A stretch of 64,000 bases of DNA from Allomuricauda sp. (GTDB lineage Bacteria; Bacteroidota; Bacteroidia; Flavobacteriales; Flavobacteriaceae), in contig NZ_JACESV010000002.1 in the NCBI RefSeq assembly GCF_013911645.1, positions 434,001 to 498,000 of the forward strand, read 5' to 3'. Shown here one piece after another: positions 1-9,122 of this stretch. The notes under the pieces are model-generated. The model worked only from the letters and a program-made list of their open reading frames with translations, had not been told where the DNA came from and did no database searches. The stretch's first letter is position 1; each line of letters starts with the position of its first letter. Position numbers and translations under genes: made by a program.

Positions 1-1034
1 GGGATGGAACAGATTCGTCAAAAAAGCCAATTGCTTTTGGCTCCCATATTGATAGGGTACCCAATGGTGGGAATTATGATGGCTGTGTGGGCTCTATGGC
101 GGCTTTGGAAGTGATTGAAACCCTAAACGAGAATAATATAAAAACCAACCACCCGATTGAAGTCATCATTTTTCCGAATGAAGAAGGTGGTGTGATGGGA
201 AGCAGGGCCATGGCAGGAAACCTTGGAAAATCGGCCCTATCGGTGGTAAATTCTACGGGATATTCCATGGGTGAGGGCATTATGCGAATTGGTGGAGATA
301 CCACGAAACTGGAAGAGGCCAAACGCAAAAAAGGTAGCCTAGCAGCCTTCTTGGAACTTCATATTGAGCAAGGAGGCAAACTCGAAAAAGAAAAATTGGA
401 TATTGGCGTTGTCGAAGGTATTGTTGGCCTTAATTGGTGGGATGTTGTCTTTACAGGCTTTGCCAATCACGCAGGCACCACGCCCATGAATGCCCGTCAA
501 GATGCACTGCTGGCGGCAGCCAAATATATTGTGGCCGTAAACGAGATTACCAATAGCTTCGAAGGTTCTCAAGTAGGAACAGTAGGTCGGATTAAGGCCG
601 AGCCAGGTGCTCCAAACGTAATACCTGGTAAGGTCATTGCAAGTTTAGAGATACGTGACCTATCCTCCGAAGTGATTCAAAAAGTATATCATGCCATCAA
701 GCAAAGAACAGAGGAAATAGCCAAAGCTTCCGATGTGTCCGTGGAATTTTTGCCCTTGGACACAACGGCAGAACCCGCCTTGACCGATACAAGCATTCAA
801 AAGGAAATCGAGGCATCGGCAAAGGCTCTTGGATTAACCTATAAATATATGCCCAGTGGTGCTGGTCATGACGCGCAGGACATATCAAGATTTGCACCCG
901 TTGGGATGATTTTTGTGCCGAGCAAAGGGGGTATCAGCCACTCGCCCAAAGAGTTTACTTCGGCAGAAGACATGGCAAATGGTGCCAATGTGCTTTTGCA
1001 TTCCATTTTGTCCTTGGACAAGAAGCTGGATTGA
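1..1034 (+). CDS. M20-family Zn-dependent amidohydrolase (allantoate/N-carbamoyl amino acid hydrolase type), 5' end missing
   Basis: The frame is open from the first bases of the window, so the N-terminus is missing and the true start lies upstream. An internal ATG at 87 is not the start. The visible reading begins just before GSHIDRVPNGGNYDG, which carries the family's metal-ligand His and Asp, followed by the catalytic NEEGG motif. A later GAGHDAQ segment fits the C-terminal metal-binding half of the M20 hydantoinase/carbamoylase subfamily. These enzymes hydrolyse N-carbamoyl or ureido groups of amino acids or allantoate in the cytoplasm. The exact substrate cannot be read from sequence. 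It ends 5 bp from the convergent YhhN gene. Confidence 0.85.
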   Translation, partial: DGTDSSKKPIAFGSHIDRVPNGGNYDGCVGSMAALEVIETLNENNIKTNHPIEVIIFPNEEGGVMGSRAMAGNLGKSALSVVNSTGYSMGEGIMRIGGDTTKLEEAKRKKGSLAAFLELHIEQGGKLEKEKLDIGVVEGIVGLNWWDVVFTGFANHAGTTPMNARQDALLAAAKYIVAVNEITNSFEGSQVGTVGRIKAEPGAPNVIPGKVIASLEIRDLSSEVIQKVYHAIKQRTEEIAKASDVSVEFLPLDTTAEPALTDTSIQKEIEASAKALGLTYKYMPSGAGHDAQDISRFAPVGMIFVPSKGGISHSPKEFTSAEDMANGANVLLHSILSLDKKLD

Positions 1035-1039
1035 TTTGT

Positions 1040-1714
1040 TTAATCTTTTCCTTTTAAAACTATTTGGCGAGTAGCGTTCGCAATCAAACTGATGCTTAAC
1101 CAATATGTGGCCAAAATCAACGGCCCCGATAGGTAAAACGGTGTCTCGAACTTGGCAATAGCCAATAGAGTGTCCGAAAGCATAAAAAACAATACCCCCA
1201 TAGCCATACATGCATGCGCATTGTTCCTTTCACGCAGGTACAAACCCACCCCTTGCAATGCCATAAACGTGATTATCACCACATAAATGGAAACGGGCAG
1301 CAGCAAATCTCCCAAACCTGGCCTTAACCAGAAGAACAATACCCCGCCTATGCCAAACAGCACCAAAAAGGAAATCCAGTTTTTGTAAAATCCCTTGTAT
1401 TGGATAAATGACACTACAAATAGAATATGGGCCATTAAAAACGCCACAAGGCCAAATAAAAAGTAGTTTTCAAAAAGCAACAATACATCCCCTAGCAAAA
1501 AGAAAGCCAAGGCGATAGTTACCATTCTACCCAATCGTACGCAACTCTTTTTTGGGGTAAAGAATAGTAAAACAATCACCAAAATCGTGGTCAACGGCTT
1601 AAATAGCATAAAAAGTTGCTTGTGGTCATAAAGACCAAAGTAAATGGCCAAAAGGGCACTAATTACAATCAATATATTGACTGCTCCTGTTGCTTTTCGG
1701 GATTCGGTTACCAT
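1040..1714 (-). CDS. YhhN/TMEM86-family membrane protein (putative lysoplasmalogenase)
   Basis: This is a 224-residue, very hydrophobic protein with about eight predicted membrane segments spread along its length. The alternation of short helices separated by small polar loops, with Asp residues inside helices (for example in FLLGDVLLLFE and FFMLSDTLLA), matches the YhhN family. Animal members hydrolyse the vinyl-ether bond of lysoplasmalogen, while bacterial roles are mostly untested. Its start overlaps the stop of the upstream CYTH gene by 7 bp on the same strand, so the two are probably co-transcribed. The family call is good and the function is inferred. Confidence 0.75.
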   Translation of the reverse strand: MVTESRKATGAVNILIVISALLAIYFGLYDHKQLFMLFKPLTTILVIVLLFFTPKKSCVRLGRMVTIALAFFLLGDVLLLFENYFLFGLVAFLMAHILFVVSFIQYKGFYKNWISFLVLFGIGGVLFFWLRPGLGDLLLPVSIYVVIITFMALQGVGLYLRERNNAHACMAMGVLFFMLSDTLLAIAKFETPFYLSGPLILATYWLSISLIANATRQIVLKGKD

Positions 1715-2184
1715 TCCCTGAACGGTTTTTTACTTAACTGGGAATTGTAGTATTGGATTTGACCAGTTACTTCTTCACCCAACCATTCAGGCTTTTCAAA
1801 ACGTTCGTCTTCATGGTTCAGTTCTACTTCTGCCAAAATGAGGCCTTTGTTCTCGCTCAAAAACTCGTCCACTTCATACAAATGATTTCCAAAGGGCACC
1901 TCAAAACGTATTTTTTCCAAAATGCCTGCTTCGCACAAATCAATGAGGTTGGTCGCTTCTGCAGCAGTAATTTCCGTTTCCCATTCAAATCTTGTGGTTC
2001 CCGATTCGTTGCTGGCCCCCTTTACGGTCAAAAAGCCCTTATCTCCCTTAATCCTGACCCTTACTGTCCGATCAGGGTCTGTATTCAAGAATCCCTGCAC
2101 TATTCTGGTTTGAGATGTGGCTTTCTGCTTAAACTCATCAGATTTAACTAAAAACTTTCGTTCTATTTCCAAATGTTCCATCAA
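1708..2184 (-). CDS. CYTH domain protein (triphosphate tunnel metalloenzyme family)
   Basis: A 158-residue protein that is essentially one CYTH domain. The diagnostic ExExK motif is at the N-terminus (EIERKFL), followed by strands with conserved charged residues (VRVRIKGDKGFLTVKG, and EVELNHEDE near the end) that line the triphosphate- and metal-binding tunnel. Characterised relatives include inorganic triphosphatases, thiamine triphosphatases and class IV adenylate cyclases. Short single-domain bacterial members like this are usually triphosphatases. There are two adjacent Met codons at the start. The gene is divergent from dinB with only about 24 bp between the chosen starts, so their promoters must overlap coding sequence. 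Confidence 0.82.
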   Translation of the reverse strand: MMEHLEIERKFLVKSDEFKQKATSQTRIVQGFLNTDPDRTVRVRIKGDKGFLTVKGASNESGTTRFEWETEITAAEATNLIDLCEAGILEKIRFEVPFGNHLYEVDEFLSENKGLILAEVELNHEDERFEKPEWLGEEVTGQIQYYNSQLSKKPFREW

Positions 2185-2208
2185 ACTAAATATACCCTAA
2201 ATTTGAAA

Positions 2209-3309
2209 ATGGACTTCGATTTTCCGTTAAGAAAAATTATTCATGTGGATATGGATGCTTTTTACGCATCTGTAGAACAGCACGATAACCCGGAACTAAA
2301 AGGGAAACCCATTGCCGTTGGTGGAGGTTCCAAACGCGGTGTGGTATCGGCTGCGAGCTATGAAGCCAGAAAGTTTGGGGTGCGAAGTGCCATGGCGGGT
2401 ACCATTGCCCGAAGAAATTGTCCTGAACTTATTTTTGTAAGACCCCGTTTTGATCGCTACAAAGAGGTTTCCAAGCAAATTAGGAGCATCTTTTTTGAAT
2501 ATACGGATTTGGTTGAACCCCTTTCCTTGGACGAGGCTTATTTGGACGTCACCGAGAACAAAAAAGGAAATCCATCGGCCACCCTTATCGCGCAAGAAAT
2601 ACGTAACAAAATCTTTGACAAAACAGGATTAACGGCTTCGGCCGGAATCTCTATAAACAAGTTTATAGCCAAAGTTGCCAGCGATTACAACAAGCCCAAT
2701 GGGCAGAAAACGGTAAACCCTGAGGAAGTCATTGAATTCTTGGAAAACCTGGATATCCGAAAGTTTTATGGTGTGGGCAAGGTAACTGCCGAAAAAATGT
2801 ACCGCTTGGGCATTTTTACCGGACTGGACCTAAAGCAAAAGCCTGTTGAGTTTTTAGAAAAGCATTTTGGCAAAAGCGGTAGCTACTACTACAATGTGGT
2901 ACGGGGAATACACTTGAGCGGTGTAAAGCCCCATCGGATTCCAAAATCGGTTGGAGCTGAGCGCACTTTTTTTGAAAATCTGAGCAGTGAAATCTTTATG
3001 CTGGAAAAATTGGAGCATATTGCCTCGGAGCTGGAAAGAAGACTTCAAAAATCGAAAATAGCGGGCAAAACTATCACCCTAAAAATTAAGTATAGCGATT
3101 TTACCTTACAGACCCGTAGCAAAACACTGCCCTATTTTATTGCAAGCAAAGACCTTATTTTGGAAACAGCCAAAGAGCTGTTGTACCAATCACCTTTAGA
3201 AAATTCCGTGCGCTTGTTGGGCATTTCCTTGGCCAACCTGAACACCGAAAAGAAAAAAGAGAGCGAGAAAAAGGAGTCGGTACTTGTTCAGCTTAAATTT
3301 GATTTTTAA
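2209..3309 (+). CDS. dinB: DNA polymerase IV (Y-family translesion polymerase)
   Basis: A 366-residue error-prone polymerase that copies past damaged template bases. The catalytic carboxylates sit in the N-terminal HVDMDAFYASVE motif and in LSLDEAYLDVT at about residue 105. Helix-hairpin-helix and little-finger regions follow. The extreme C-terminus QLKFDF resembles the sliding-clamp-binding peptide of Pol IV. The ATG at 2209 is preferred over the in-frame ATG at 2173, which would overlap the divergent CYTH gene and add 12 residues before the conserved N-terminus. A TAnnTTTG-like box (2198-2205) lies almost on this start. A long inverted repeat follows the stop. Confidence 0.93.
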   Translation: MDFDFPLRKIIHVDMDAFYASVEQHDNPELKGKPIAVGGGSKRGVVSAASYEARKFGVRSAMAGTIARRNCPELIFVRPRFDRYKEVSKQIRSIFFEYTDLVEPLSLDEAYLDVTENKKGNPSATLIAQEIRNKIFDKTGLTASAGISINKFIAKVASDYNKPNGQKTVNPEEVIEFLENLDIRKFYGVGKVTAEKMYRLGIFTGLDLKQKPVEFLEKHFGKSGSYYYNVVRGIHLSGVKPHRIPKSVGAERTFFENLSSEIFMLEKLEHIASELERRLQKSKIAGKTITLKIKYSDFTLQTRSKTLPYFIASKDLILETAKELLYQSPLENSVRLLGISLANLNTEKKKESEKKESVLVQLKFDF

Positions 3310-3313
3310 AAAA

Positions 3314-3439
3314 GAAGCTGTCTAAAAGCTCAAAAAAAATGACTTTGTCAGGTTGAGCGAAATCGAGAACTTATAGTGATGTTCGTAATCAATGGGTTTC
3401 GACTTCGCTCAACCTGACAATCTGAAGCTTTCAGACAGC
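3314..3439. repeat. Long imperfect inverted repeat between convergent dinB and M16 genes (REP-like)
   Basis: The outer arms 3314-3330 and 3425-3439 pair (GCTGTCT...AGACAGC). The inner arms 3345-3361 and about 3398-3420 pair almost perfectly through TTGTCAGGTTGAGCGAA. The central loop is about 35 bp. It fills exactly the gap between two convergent stop codons, so the RNA hairpin could end both transcripts. The GGTTGAGC...TCGA words recur at 20851-20997, which suggests a dispersed chromosomal palindrome family. Confidence 0.7.
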
Positions 3440-3451
3440 CTCCTCTACAAT

Positions 3452-6232
3452 TTAATTTTTAATATCCGTTTCCACGGGTTTTACCGCAGGTTTTTTGGGA
3501 TTGCCATCGGCATCAATTTCTATGATGTTATCAAAACCGAGTTCGTCCAATTTGGTAATGATTTCGGCTCTATCGCCCACCATAAACCAATTTACTTTTT
3601 CTGGCTGTACCACTTCGTTGCTCACTTTTTTGATATCGTCCACAGATAGATTTCTCACGTTTTGATCATACTTCTGATAATAATCGTCCGGCAAATCATA
3701 TCGGACCAAATTCCTGACCGAACTGTTGACCGAGCTGTTGGTTTCCCATTGTCCCGGAAGTTTCAACACTTGATTGGTTTTTACTTTTTCCAGTTCTTCA
3801 CTGGTTGCGGGTCGAGTAGAGGTAAACTCGGATATTTCCTTTCTTATCTCGGTCACGGATTCAGCCGTTTTATCCGTTTGAACCGGGGCATACACAATAA
3901 ATGGGCGTTCTTCCTTGGAGCCAATTACAAAACCTCCAGCTCCGTAGGACCAGTGTTTGTCTTCCCTTAAATTCATATTGATTCGGGACGTAAAATCACC
4001 TCCAAGAATATTCACCATTTGCTCCAAGGCTATCTCGGAAACATCCCCGTACTTTTCGGTTAAATGCCCTGCAAGGATCACGGATTGCTGCGACTCTGGT
4101 CTGTTCATTAAGTACAGGGTGTTTTTTGTATTGGTCTTTGGCTCATTAAAAACAATGTTGGGCACATCTCCCTTTTTCCATTTGCCCAGTGTTTTTTCCA
4201 ATTTGGACTTTAACTCGTCCATCTCCACATCCCCAGTAACAATTAAGGTAGAATTATTGGGTTTAAACCAAGTATTGTAGAACGCAACAACATCTTCCCT
4301 GGTCAATTTGGAAACCGTATCCTCGTATCCCGTTCCGGTATATGGGCTGCTGTATGGGTGGTCATCGCCGTAAAGATATTTGTTCATTACCCGTAGGGCC
4401 ATGGAGATGGGTTGTGATTTTTCTTGTTTTATATCATTGATCTGCTCTTTTTGAAGCCGTTCAAATTCTTTTTGCGGGAAAACGGGGTTGAGCACAACAT
4501 CCATAAATAGATCTAGACTGGCATCAAAACTCGGTTTTAATGTGCTCATGTATACGTTTGATTCATCTTGGCTGGAAAACGTGCTCAAAGATGCTCCTAG
4601 CAACTGGAGCTGTTCGTTGATTTCCAAGGCATCCATGTCCTTGGTTCCCTCATCCATCAAATTCATGGCCAACTTGGCCGTTCCGGGGCTGGATAAGTGA
4701 TCGGTCTTGTAACCTGCATCGGCCACTAAGTTTATCACTATGGTCGGTACTCCTTCGCGCTGGGCCAAAACCACATTGAGCCCGTTGGATAATTGGGTGC
4801 GTTGCAGTTCTGGAAATTTTGAGCTTTTTGGCGCTCCCAGTTCTGGCAATTTGCTTCTGTCCACTGAAGACGCGACGACATCGTATTCCGGAAATGGTTT
4901 GCACACCAAAACGTGCTTTCCTTTGGTAAGCCATTTGGCCGCAGTTTTCTTTAAATCTTCAATGGTCGCTTCTTCCACATACTTCAACTTGGTTTTATAA
5001 TAGGATGCATCGCCATGGTAGGTTTGATTGGATGCCAGGATATCCGAAACCCCTCCGAAGCCTCCTATACGTTCCAAACCTTTGATAAAATTGGCAAAGT
5101 AATTCGCCTTTACCCTTTTGAGTTCTTCTTCTGTTGGACCCTCTTTGATAAATTTATCGATTTCGGCCTCAAGTTCTTGCTCCAGTTTTTGGGGATCCTC
5201 TCCTTCTTTTACATTTAAATACGTAATAAATCTACTCGCTATCTCACTCGAGGCCTGAAAAGAAACGGCGGCACTTGCCGATTGATCTTGGTAAATGAAT
5301 TTTTGATATAATCTTGAGTTTTTTCCACTGGTAAGAATGGCGGAAATTAAATCAAAGTGAAGGTCTTCCTTGAATCCGAACGGAGGTGTATTCCAAGCAA
5401 AGAGCACCCTGGTCTCAGGAACACGGTCTTCATATTCCTGACGGGAGTCGTATATTTTGTTTGGAATATTAATCTCTTGGCGTTCCACGGTAGGCCCCGA
5501 AGGAATGTCTCCAAAATATTTGATTACTTTTTGATGGACTTCCTCAGCATCAATATCCCCCGCCACGGCAACTACCGCATTGGCAGCACCGTAATAGGAT
5601 TTGAACCACTCCTGTACGTCTTCCAATGAGGCAGCGTTCAAATCTTCCATTTCGCCAATAACCGTCCAGGAATACGGATGTCCTTTAGGGTACATGGCCT
5701 TGGTTAAATAATCCCACTGCATCCCGTAAGGTTGGTTTTCCCCTTGTCTTTTTTCATTTTGAACAACGCCTCGTTGCTCATCCAGTTTTTCCTGATCAAT
5801 GGCTCCCAACAAGTGCCCCATCCGGTCAGATTCCAAAAACAGTACTTGATCCAAGGCGGAAACAGGTACGTTCTGAAAATAATTGGTGCGATCGGTGTTG
5901 GTGGTTCCATTAAGGTCGGTTCCTCCGATACTTTCCAACGCTTGAAAATAATCGGTGTTGTAGTTTTCGCTTCCATTGAACATCAAATGCTCAAATAAGT
6001 GGGCAAAACCACTTTTCCCGGGCTTTTCATTTTTAGACCCTACATGATACCACACATTTACGGCAGCGATAGGGGCTTTATGGTCTTCGTAAACCAAAAG
6101 TGTAAGGCCGTTTTTTAAGGTGTACTTTTTGTAATCGATGTCAATGTCATCTGCTTTGAACTGAAAACTCTGTCCATAGTTCATAGGAGCGAAGAGTAGG
6201 CCGACAATAAAGGCCAGAAGTAACTTTTTCAT
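3452..6232 (-). CDS. Secreted M16-family zinc metalloprotease, two-domain (insulinase/pitrilysin type)
   Basis: A 926-residue protein with an N-terminal signal peptide (MKKLLLAFIVGLLF... ending near NYGQS), so it is exported to the periplasm. The inverted zinc motif HxxEH appears as HLFEH at about residues 78-82, with a downstream Glu in the EQRGVVQNEKRQ helix. The second half repeats the M16 fold without the zinc motif (residues about 480-900), as usual for full-length M16 proteases that close like a clamshell around unfolded peptides. It is a single gene facing dinB across the hairpin repeat and divergent from the TetR gene. The substrate is unknown. The family call is firm. Confidence 0.9.
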   Translation of the reverse strand: MKKLLLAFIVGLLFAPMNYGQSFQFKADDIDIDYKKYTLKNGLTLLVYEDHKAPIAAVNVWYHVGSKNEKPGKSGFAHLFEHLMFNGSENYNTDYFQALESIGGTDLNGTTNTDRTNYFQNVPVSALDQVLFLESDRMGHLLGAIDQEKLDEQRGVVQNEKRQGENQPYGMQWDYLTKAMYPKGHPYSWTVIGEMEDLNAASLEDVQEWFKSYYGAANAVVAVAGDIDAEEVHQKVIKYFGDIPSGPTVERQEINIPNKIYDSRQEYEDRVPETRVLFAWNTPPFGFKEDLHFDLISAILTSGKNSRLYQKFIYQDQSASAAVSFQASSEIASRFITYLNVKEGEDPQKLEQELEAEIDKFIKEGPTEEELKRVKANYFANFIKGLERIGGFGGVSDILASNQTYHGDASYYKTKLKYVEEATIEDLKKTAAKWLTKGKHVLVCKPFPEYDVVASSVDRSKLPELGAPKSSKFPELQRTQLSNGLNVVLAQREGVPTIVINLVADAGYKTDHLSSPGTAKLAMNLMDEGTKDMDALEINEQLQLLGASLSTFSSQDESNVYMSTLKPSFDASLDLFMDVVLNPVFPQKEFERLQKEQINDIKQEKSQPISMALRVMNKYLYGDDHPYSSPYTGTGYEDTVSKLTREDVVAFYNTWFKPNNSTLIVTGDVEMDELKSKLEKTLGKWKKGDVPNIVFNEPKTNTKNTLYLMNRPESQQSVILAGHLTEKYGDVSEIALEQMVNILGGDFTSRINMNLREDKHWSYGAGGFVIGSKEERPFIVYAPVQTDKTAESVTEIRKEISEFTSTRPATSEELEKVKTNQVLKLPGQWETNSSVNSSVRNLVRYDLPDDYYQKYDQNVRNLSVDDIKKVSNEVVQPEKVNWFMVGDRAEIITKLDELGFDNIIEIDADGNPKKPAVKPVETDIKN

Positions 6233-6457
6233 TTTAGGTAGTGTTTTAATTATTTGATTGATAAAATTTTATATACAATATAGGAAAATCTTTACAATCA
6301 GCAGCATATTAAATAGTTAGCATTTGTTTAGGGTTTTAATAAAGCTAAGATTGCCAACTTAAACCCATATAATATTTTACGGTGGAACTATAGGTTACAT
6401 AATTTCTTTATTAATTTGTAAAAGCATCCCCGTTAAAACAACCATTACATCTTTTCT

Positions 6458-7036
6458 ATGCAGCGAAGCGATTTGCACCAACATATTATTACCACGGCGG
6501 GCAATCTTTTTTATTACCAAGGATACAATTCAACAGGCATCAACGAGATCATATCAAAATGTGATATTGCCAAAGCCACACTGTACAGCCATTTTAAATC
6601 CAAAGAGGATATTTGTGTTGCTTATCTTAACCAGCGGCACGGTGCCTTTATGAATAGCTTAAAAGACTATGTGAACCAACGAACAGAAAGTAAAAGTCAA
6701 CTGCTCGCCATTTTTGACCTTTTGAGGGATATGTACCTTGAAGAAAATTTTCAGGGGTGTTGGGGCATTAAAACGCTTGGGGAGCTTTCTCCCGACCAAA
6801 CCAAGATTCTGAACGTCATCCAGCAACAAAAAAAGGAGTTGCTACTGTATTTAGGAGAAGTTGTAGGAGAAAACATTGCCAATCTGTCCAAAGCGGAAAC
6901 TGAAAAAATATCGAGCGGTCTTTATCTTTTGTACGAAAGTGCCGTTACCGAGAGTCACCTGTTCAAAAACGACTGGCCCATTTTTATGGCCAAGAGCATT
7001 GCTCCCTTGCTTATTACAGACATGGATTTAAAATAA
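6458..7036 (+). CDS. TetR/AcrR-family transcriptional regulator
   Basis: 192 residues with a TetR-type helix-turn-helix at the N-terminus (about residues 8-50: ITTAGNLFYYQGYNSTGINE followed by KATLYSHFKSKEDI) and an all-helical C-terminal ligand-binding and dimerisation region. Such proteins normally repress nearby genes and are released by a small ligand. The 225-bp gap to the divergent M16 protease gene is large enough to hold a shared operator, but I see no convincing palindrome there. The ligand and targets are unknown. Confidence 0.88.
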   Translation: MQRSDLHQHIITTAGNLFYYQGYNSTGINEIISKCDIAKATLYSHFKSKEDICVAYLNQRHGAFMNSLKDYVNQRTESKSQLLAIFDLLRDMYLEENFQGCWGIKTLGELSPDQTKILNVIQQQKKELLLYLGEVVGENIANLSKAETEKISSGLYLLYESAVTESHLFKNDWPIFMAKSIAPLLITDMDLK

Positions 7037-7041
7037 TCTGC

Positions 7042-7072
7042 AAAAAAAGTGCGCAATGTTTCCACTGCGCAC
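7042..7072 (-). terminator. Intrinsic terminator of pyk
   Basis: Stem GTGCGCA (7049-7055) and TGCGCAC (7066-7072). Read on the minus strand the hairpin is followed by a run of seven T, placed 26 bp after the pyk stop. It may also terminate the converging tetR transcript, but the T-run favours the minus strand. Confidence 0.75.
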
Positions 7073-7097
7073 CCTAAAGATTGTTGATTGGTACTGT

Positions 7098-8540
7098 TTA
7101 GAAGTTACAGTTTTCAATCTCGGTCACACGCAAGGTGTTTACCATTCCTTTTTCTTTGATCGGCATTGCCGCTAGGCTCACTAGCATGTCCCCAACGTTC
7201 AAAAATCCTTTTTTACAGGCTATTTGGTTTACATCCTCAATGGTCTGATCAGTGGACACAAATTTGTCGTAATAAAATGCTTTTACTCCCCAAAGTAGAT
7301 TTAACTGTGTCAAAATCCTTTTGTTGGATGTAAAAACAAGAATGTGCGCAGCAGGCCTCCAAGCCGAAATCTGAAAAGCAGTATAGCCACTATTGGTCAA
7401 TGTGGAAATGGCCTTTGCCGAAATTTCGTTGGCCATCAGTGCTGCATGATAGCAAACAGATTTTGTGATGTATCTTTTAGTACGAATGTGTGGTGGATTC
7501 TGGGGTACTTTGATCAAGCTAGAGCCTTCCACACTAGTTACTATGCTTGCCATTTTCTCAATAACCTGAACCGGATAGTTCCCTACCGATGTTTCACCGG
7601 AAAGCATTACGGCATCGGCACCGTCCATTACGGAATTGGCCACATCGTTCACTTCCGCGCGAGTTGGTGTTAAACTGGTAATCATGGTTTCCATCATCTG
7701 GGTGGCAATTATTACCGGTATTCTGCCTTTTTTGGCACTTAGTACCAATTGTTTCTGAATCAATGGAACTTCCTGTGCCGGAATTTCTACACCTAAATCC
7801 CCACGTGCGACCATAAGTCCATCGGAGGCCTTCACAATCTCCTCTATATTTTCAAGGGCTTCAGGTTTTTCTATTTTAGAAATAACCGGGATTTTGTGTT
7901 CGGTGTGTTCCTTGATCAAGTTATGAAGGTCGTATATGTCTTGAGCGTGTCTCACAAAGGACAAAGCCATCCAGTCCACATCTTGGCTTATTGCAAAAAT
8001 GGCATCTTTAATGTCTTTCTTTGTAAGGGCTGGCAAAGAAATATCTGTATTGGGCAGGTTTACTCCTTTCTTGGATTTTAATGGTCCCCCTTGTATTACT
8101 GTTGCTACGACTTCATTCTCTCCATTGGTGGCCTTTACTTCAAAAATAAGTTTGCCATCATCCAATAGAATACGCTCTCCCGCTTTTACATCCTTTGGAA
8201 AGCTTTTGTAGTTCATGTACACCCTTTCGGCGGTTCCTTCAAAAGGCTCACCTGTGGCAAAAGTTACTTCATCACCGGGGGAAACAATTACTTCTCCGCC
8301 CATTACCCCCACTCTTAGTTTGGGCCCTTGTAAGTCGGCAAGTATAGCGGTGTTGATTTCCAACTCCTCATTAAGTTCCCTTATCATTTTAATTCGCTCA
8401 GCAACATCTTCGTAGGCGGCGTGGGAAAAGTTAATTCTAAAAACATCCACTCCTGCCAGGATCATTTCCCTTAGGGTCTCCTTTTTACTGGTGGCAGGGC
8501 CAAGGGTCGCTACAATTTTAGTCTTCTTTCTAGTTGGCAT
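7098..8540 (-). CDS. pyk: Pyruvate kinase
   Basis: 480 residues. It transfers phosphate from phosphoenolpyruvate to ADP in the last step of glycolysis. The N-terminus KTKIVATLGPAT, the metal-binding/active-site segment VISKIEKPEALENI, GDLGVEIP and MMETMI...PTRAEVNDVANSVMDG are all present and intact. The C-terminal allosteric domain is of normal length. It lies 2 bp downstream of the IPExxxVDY gene on the same strand, in the order acpP-fabF-rnc-IPExxxVDY-pyk that is familiar in Bacteroidota, so read-through transcription is likely. A strong hairpin terminator follows the stop. Confidence 0.97.
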   Translation of the reverse strand: MPTRKKTKIVATLGPATSKKETLREMILAGVDVFRINFSHAAYEDVAERIKMIRELNEELEINTAILADLQGPKLRVGVMGGEVIVSPGDEVTFATGEPFEGTAERVYMNYKSFPKDVKAGERILLDDGKLIFEVKATNGENEVVATVIQGGPLKSKKGVNLPNTDISLPALTKKDIKDAIFAISQDVDWMALSFVRHAQDIYDLHNLIKEHTEHKIPVISKIEKPEALENIEEIVKASDGLMVARGDLGVEIPAQEVPLIQKQLVLSAKKGRIPVIIATQMMETMITSLTPTRAEVNDVANSVMDGADAVMLSGETSVGNYPVQVIEKMASIVTSVEGSSLIKVPQNPPHIRTKRYITKSVCYHAALMANEISAKAISTLTNSGYTAFQISAWRPAAHILVFTSNKRILTQLNLLWGVKAFYYDKFVSTDQTIEDVNQIACKKGFLNVGDMLVSLAAMPIKEKGMVNTLRVTEIENCNF

Positions 8541-8542
8541 TG

Positions 8543-9016
8543 TTAAAAGATTAAATTTCTTTTTGATTTTAAGTTTTGTGTTTCTAATGGATACGCTGTT
8601 ATCACCTTGGTTATTTGGTTGATTGATTTCAATTTTTCCGAAAGAAAGATTTCTTCATCTGCTGCATCAACTTTTAGAAAATAATCCACATCTTTCCGCT
8701 CTTTCACCAAATAATCTGTTCTTCTGGAAATGTTGTTCCCAAACAAACCCTCCGAAGGCATCACTTCTTCAATTTCGCACTTGTTCGAAATCAGTGTCCA
8801 ATACACATCGTTCATTTCATCGTCCCAATCGAATACGGAGAAAGACATATTTTCATTGAGATGAAGGTCTTTTTTCATCCGTTTCAAATATAGCCCACAG
8901 GTGGAATTTATGGCATAGGTAATGGCATAATCTTCCAAATCACAGTGTATGGCGATGAGCGAAAAACTGTCATCATATAGATCAGCTGATATCTTGTGCG
9001 TTGTTAACATGCCCAT
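8543..9016 (-). CDS. IPExxxVDY-family protein (function unknown)
   Basis: 157 residues, soluble, with no signal peptide. The segment DYLVKERKDVDYFLKV corresponds to the IPExxxVDY signature region of this Bacteroidota-specific family, but the IPE half is degenerate here and only the VDY half is clear. Its place between rnc and pyk supports the assignment, since family members commonly sit beside pyruvate kinase. No catalytic motif is visible and the role is unknown. The tight 2-bp spacing to pyk suggests translational coupling. Confidence 0.75.
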   Translation of the reverse strand: MGMLTTHKISADLYDDSFSLIAIHCDLEDYAITYAINSTCGLYLKRMKKDLHLNENMSFSVFDWDDEMNDVYWTLISNKCEIEEVMPSEGLFGNNISRRTDYLVKERKDVDYFLKVDAADEEIFLSEKLKSINQITKVITAYPLETQNLKSKRNLIF

Positions 9017-9122
9017 AACACGAACGGTAAATATAGGCTTAATCCTAATGAATGCCTAGTTAATACAAAACAATACACTTACAAAAACGAGCGAAAACGT
9101 TTGAGTTTACCTTTATTTAAAA

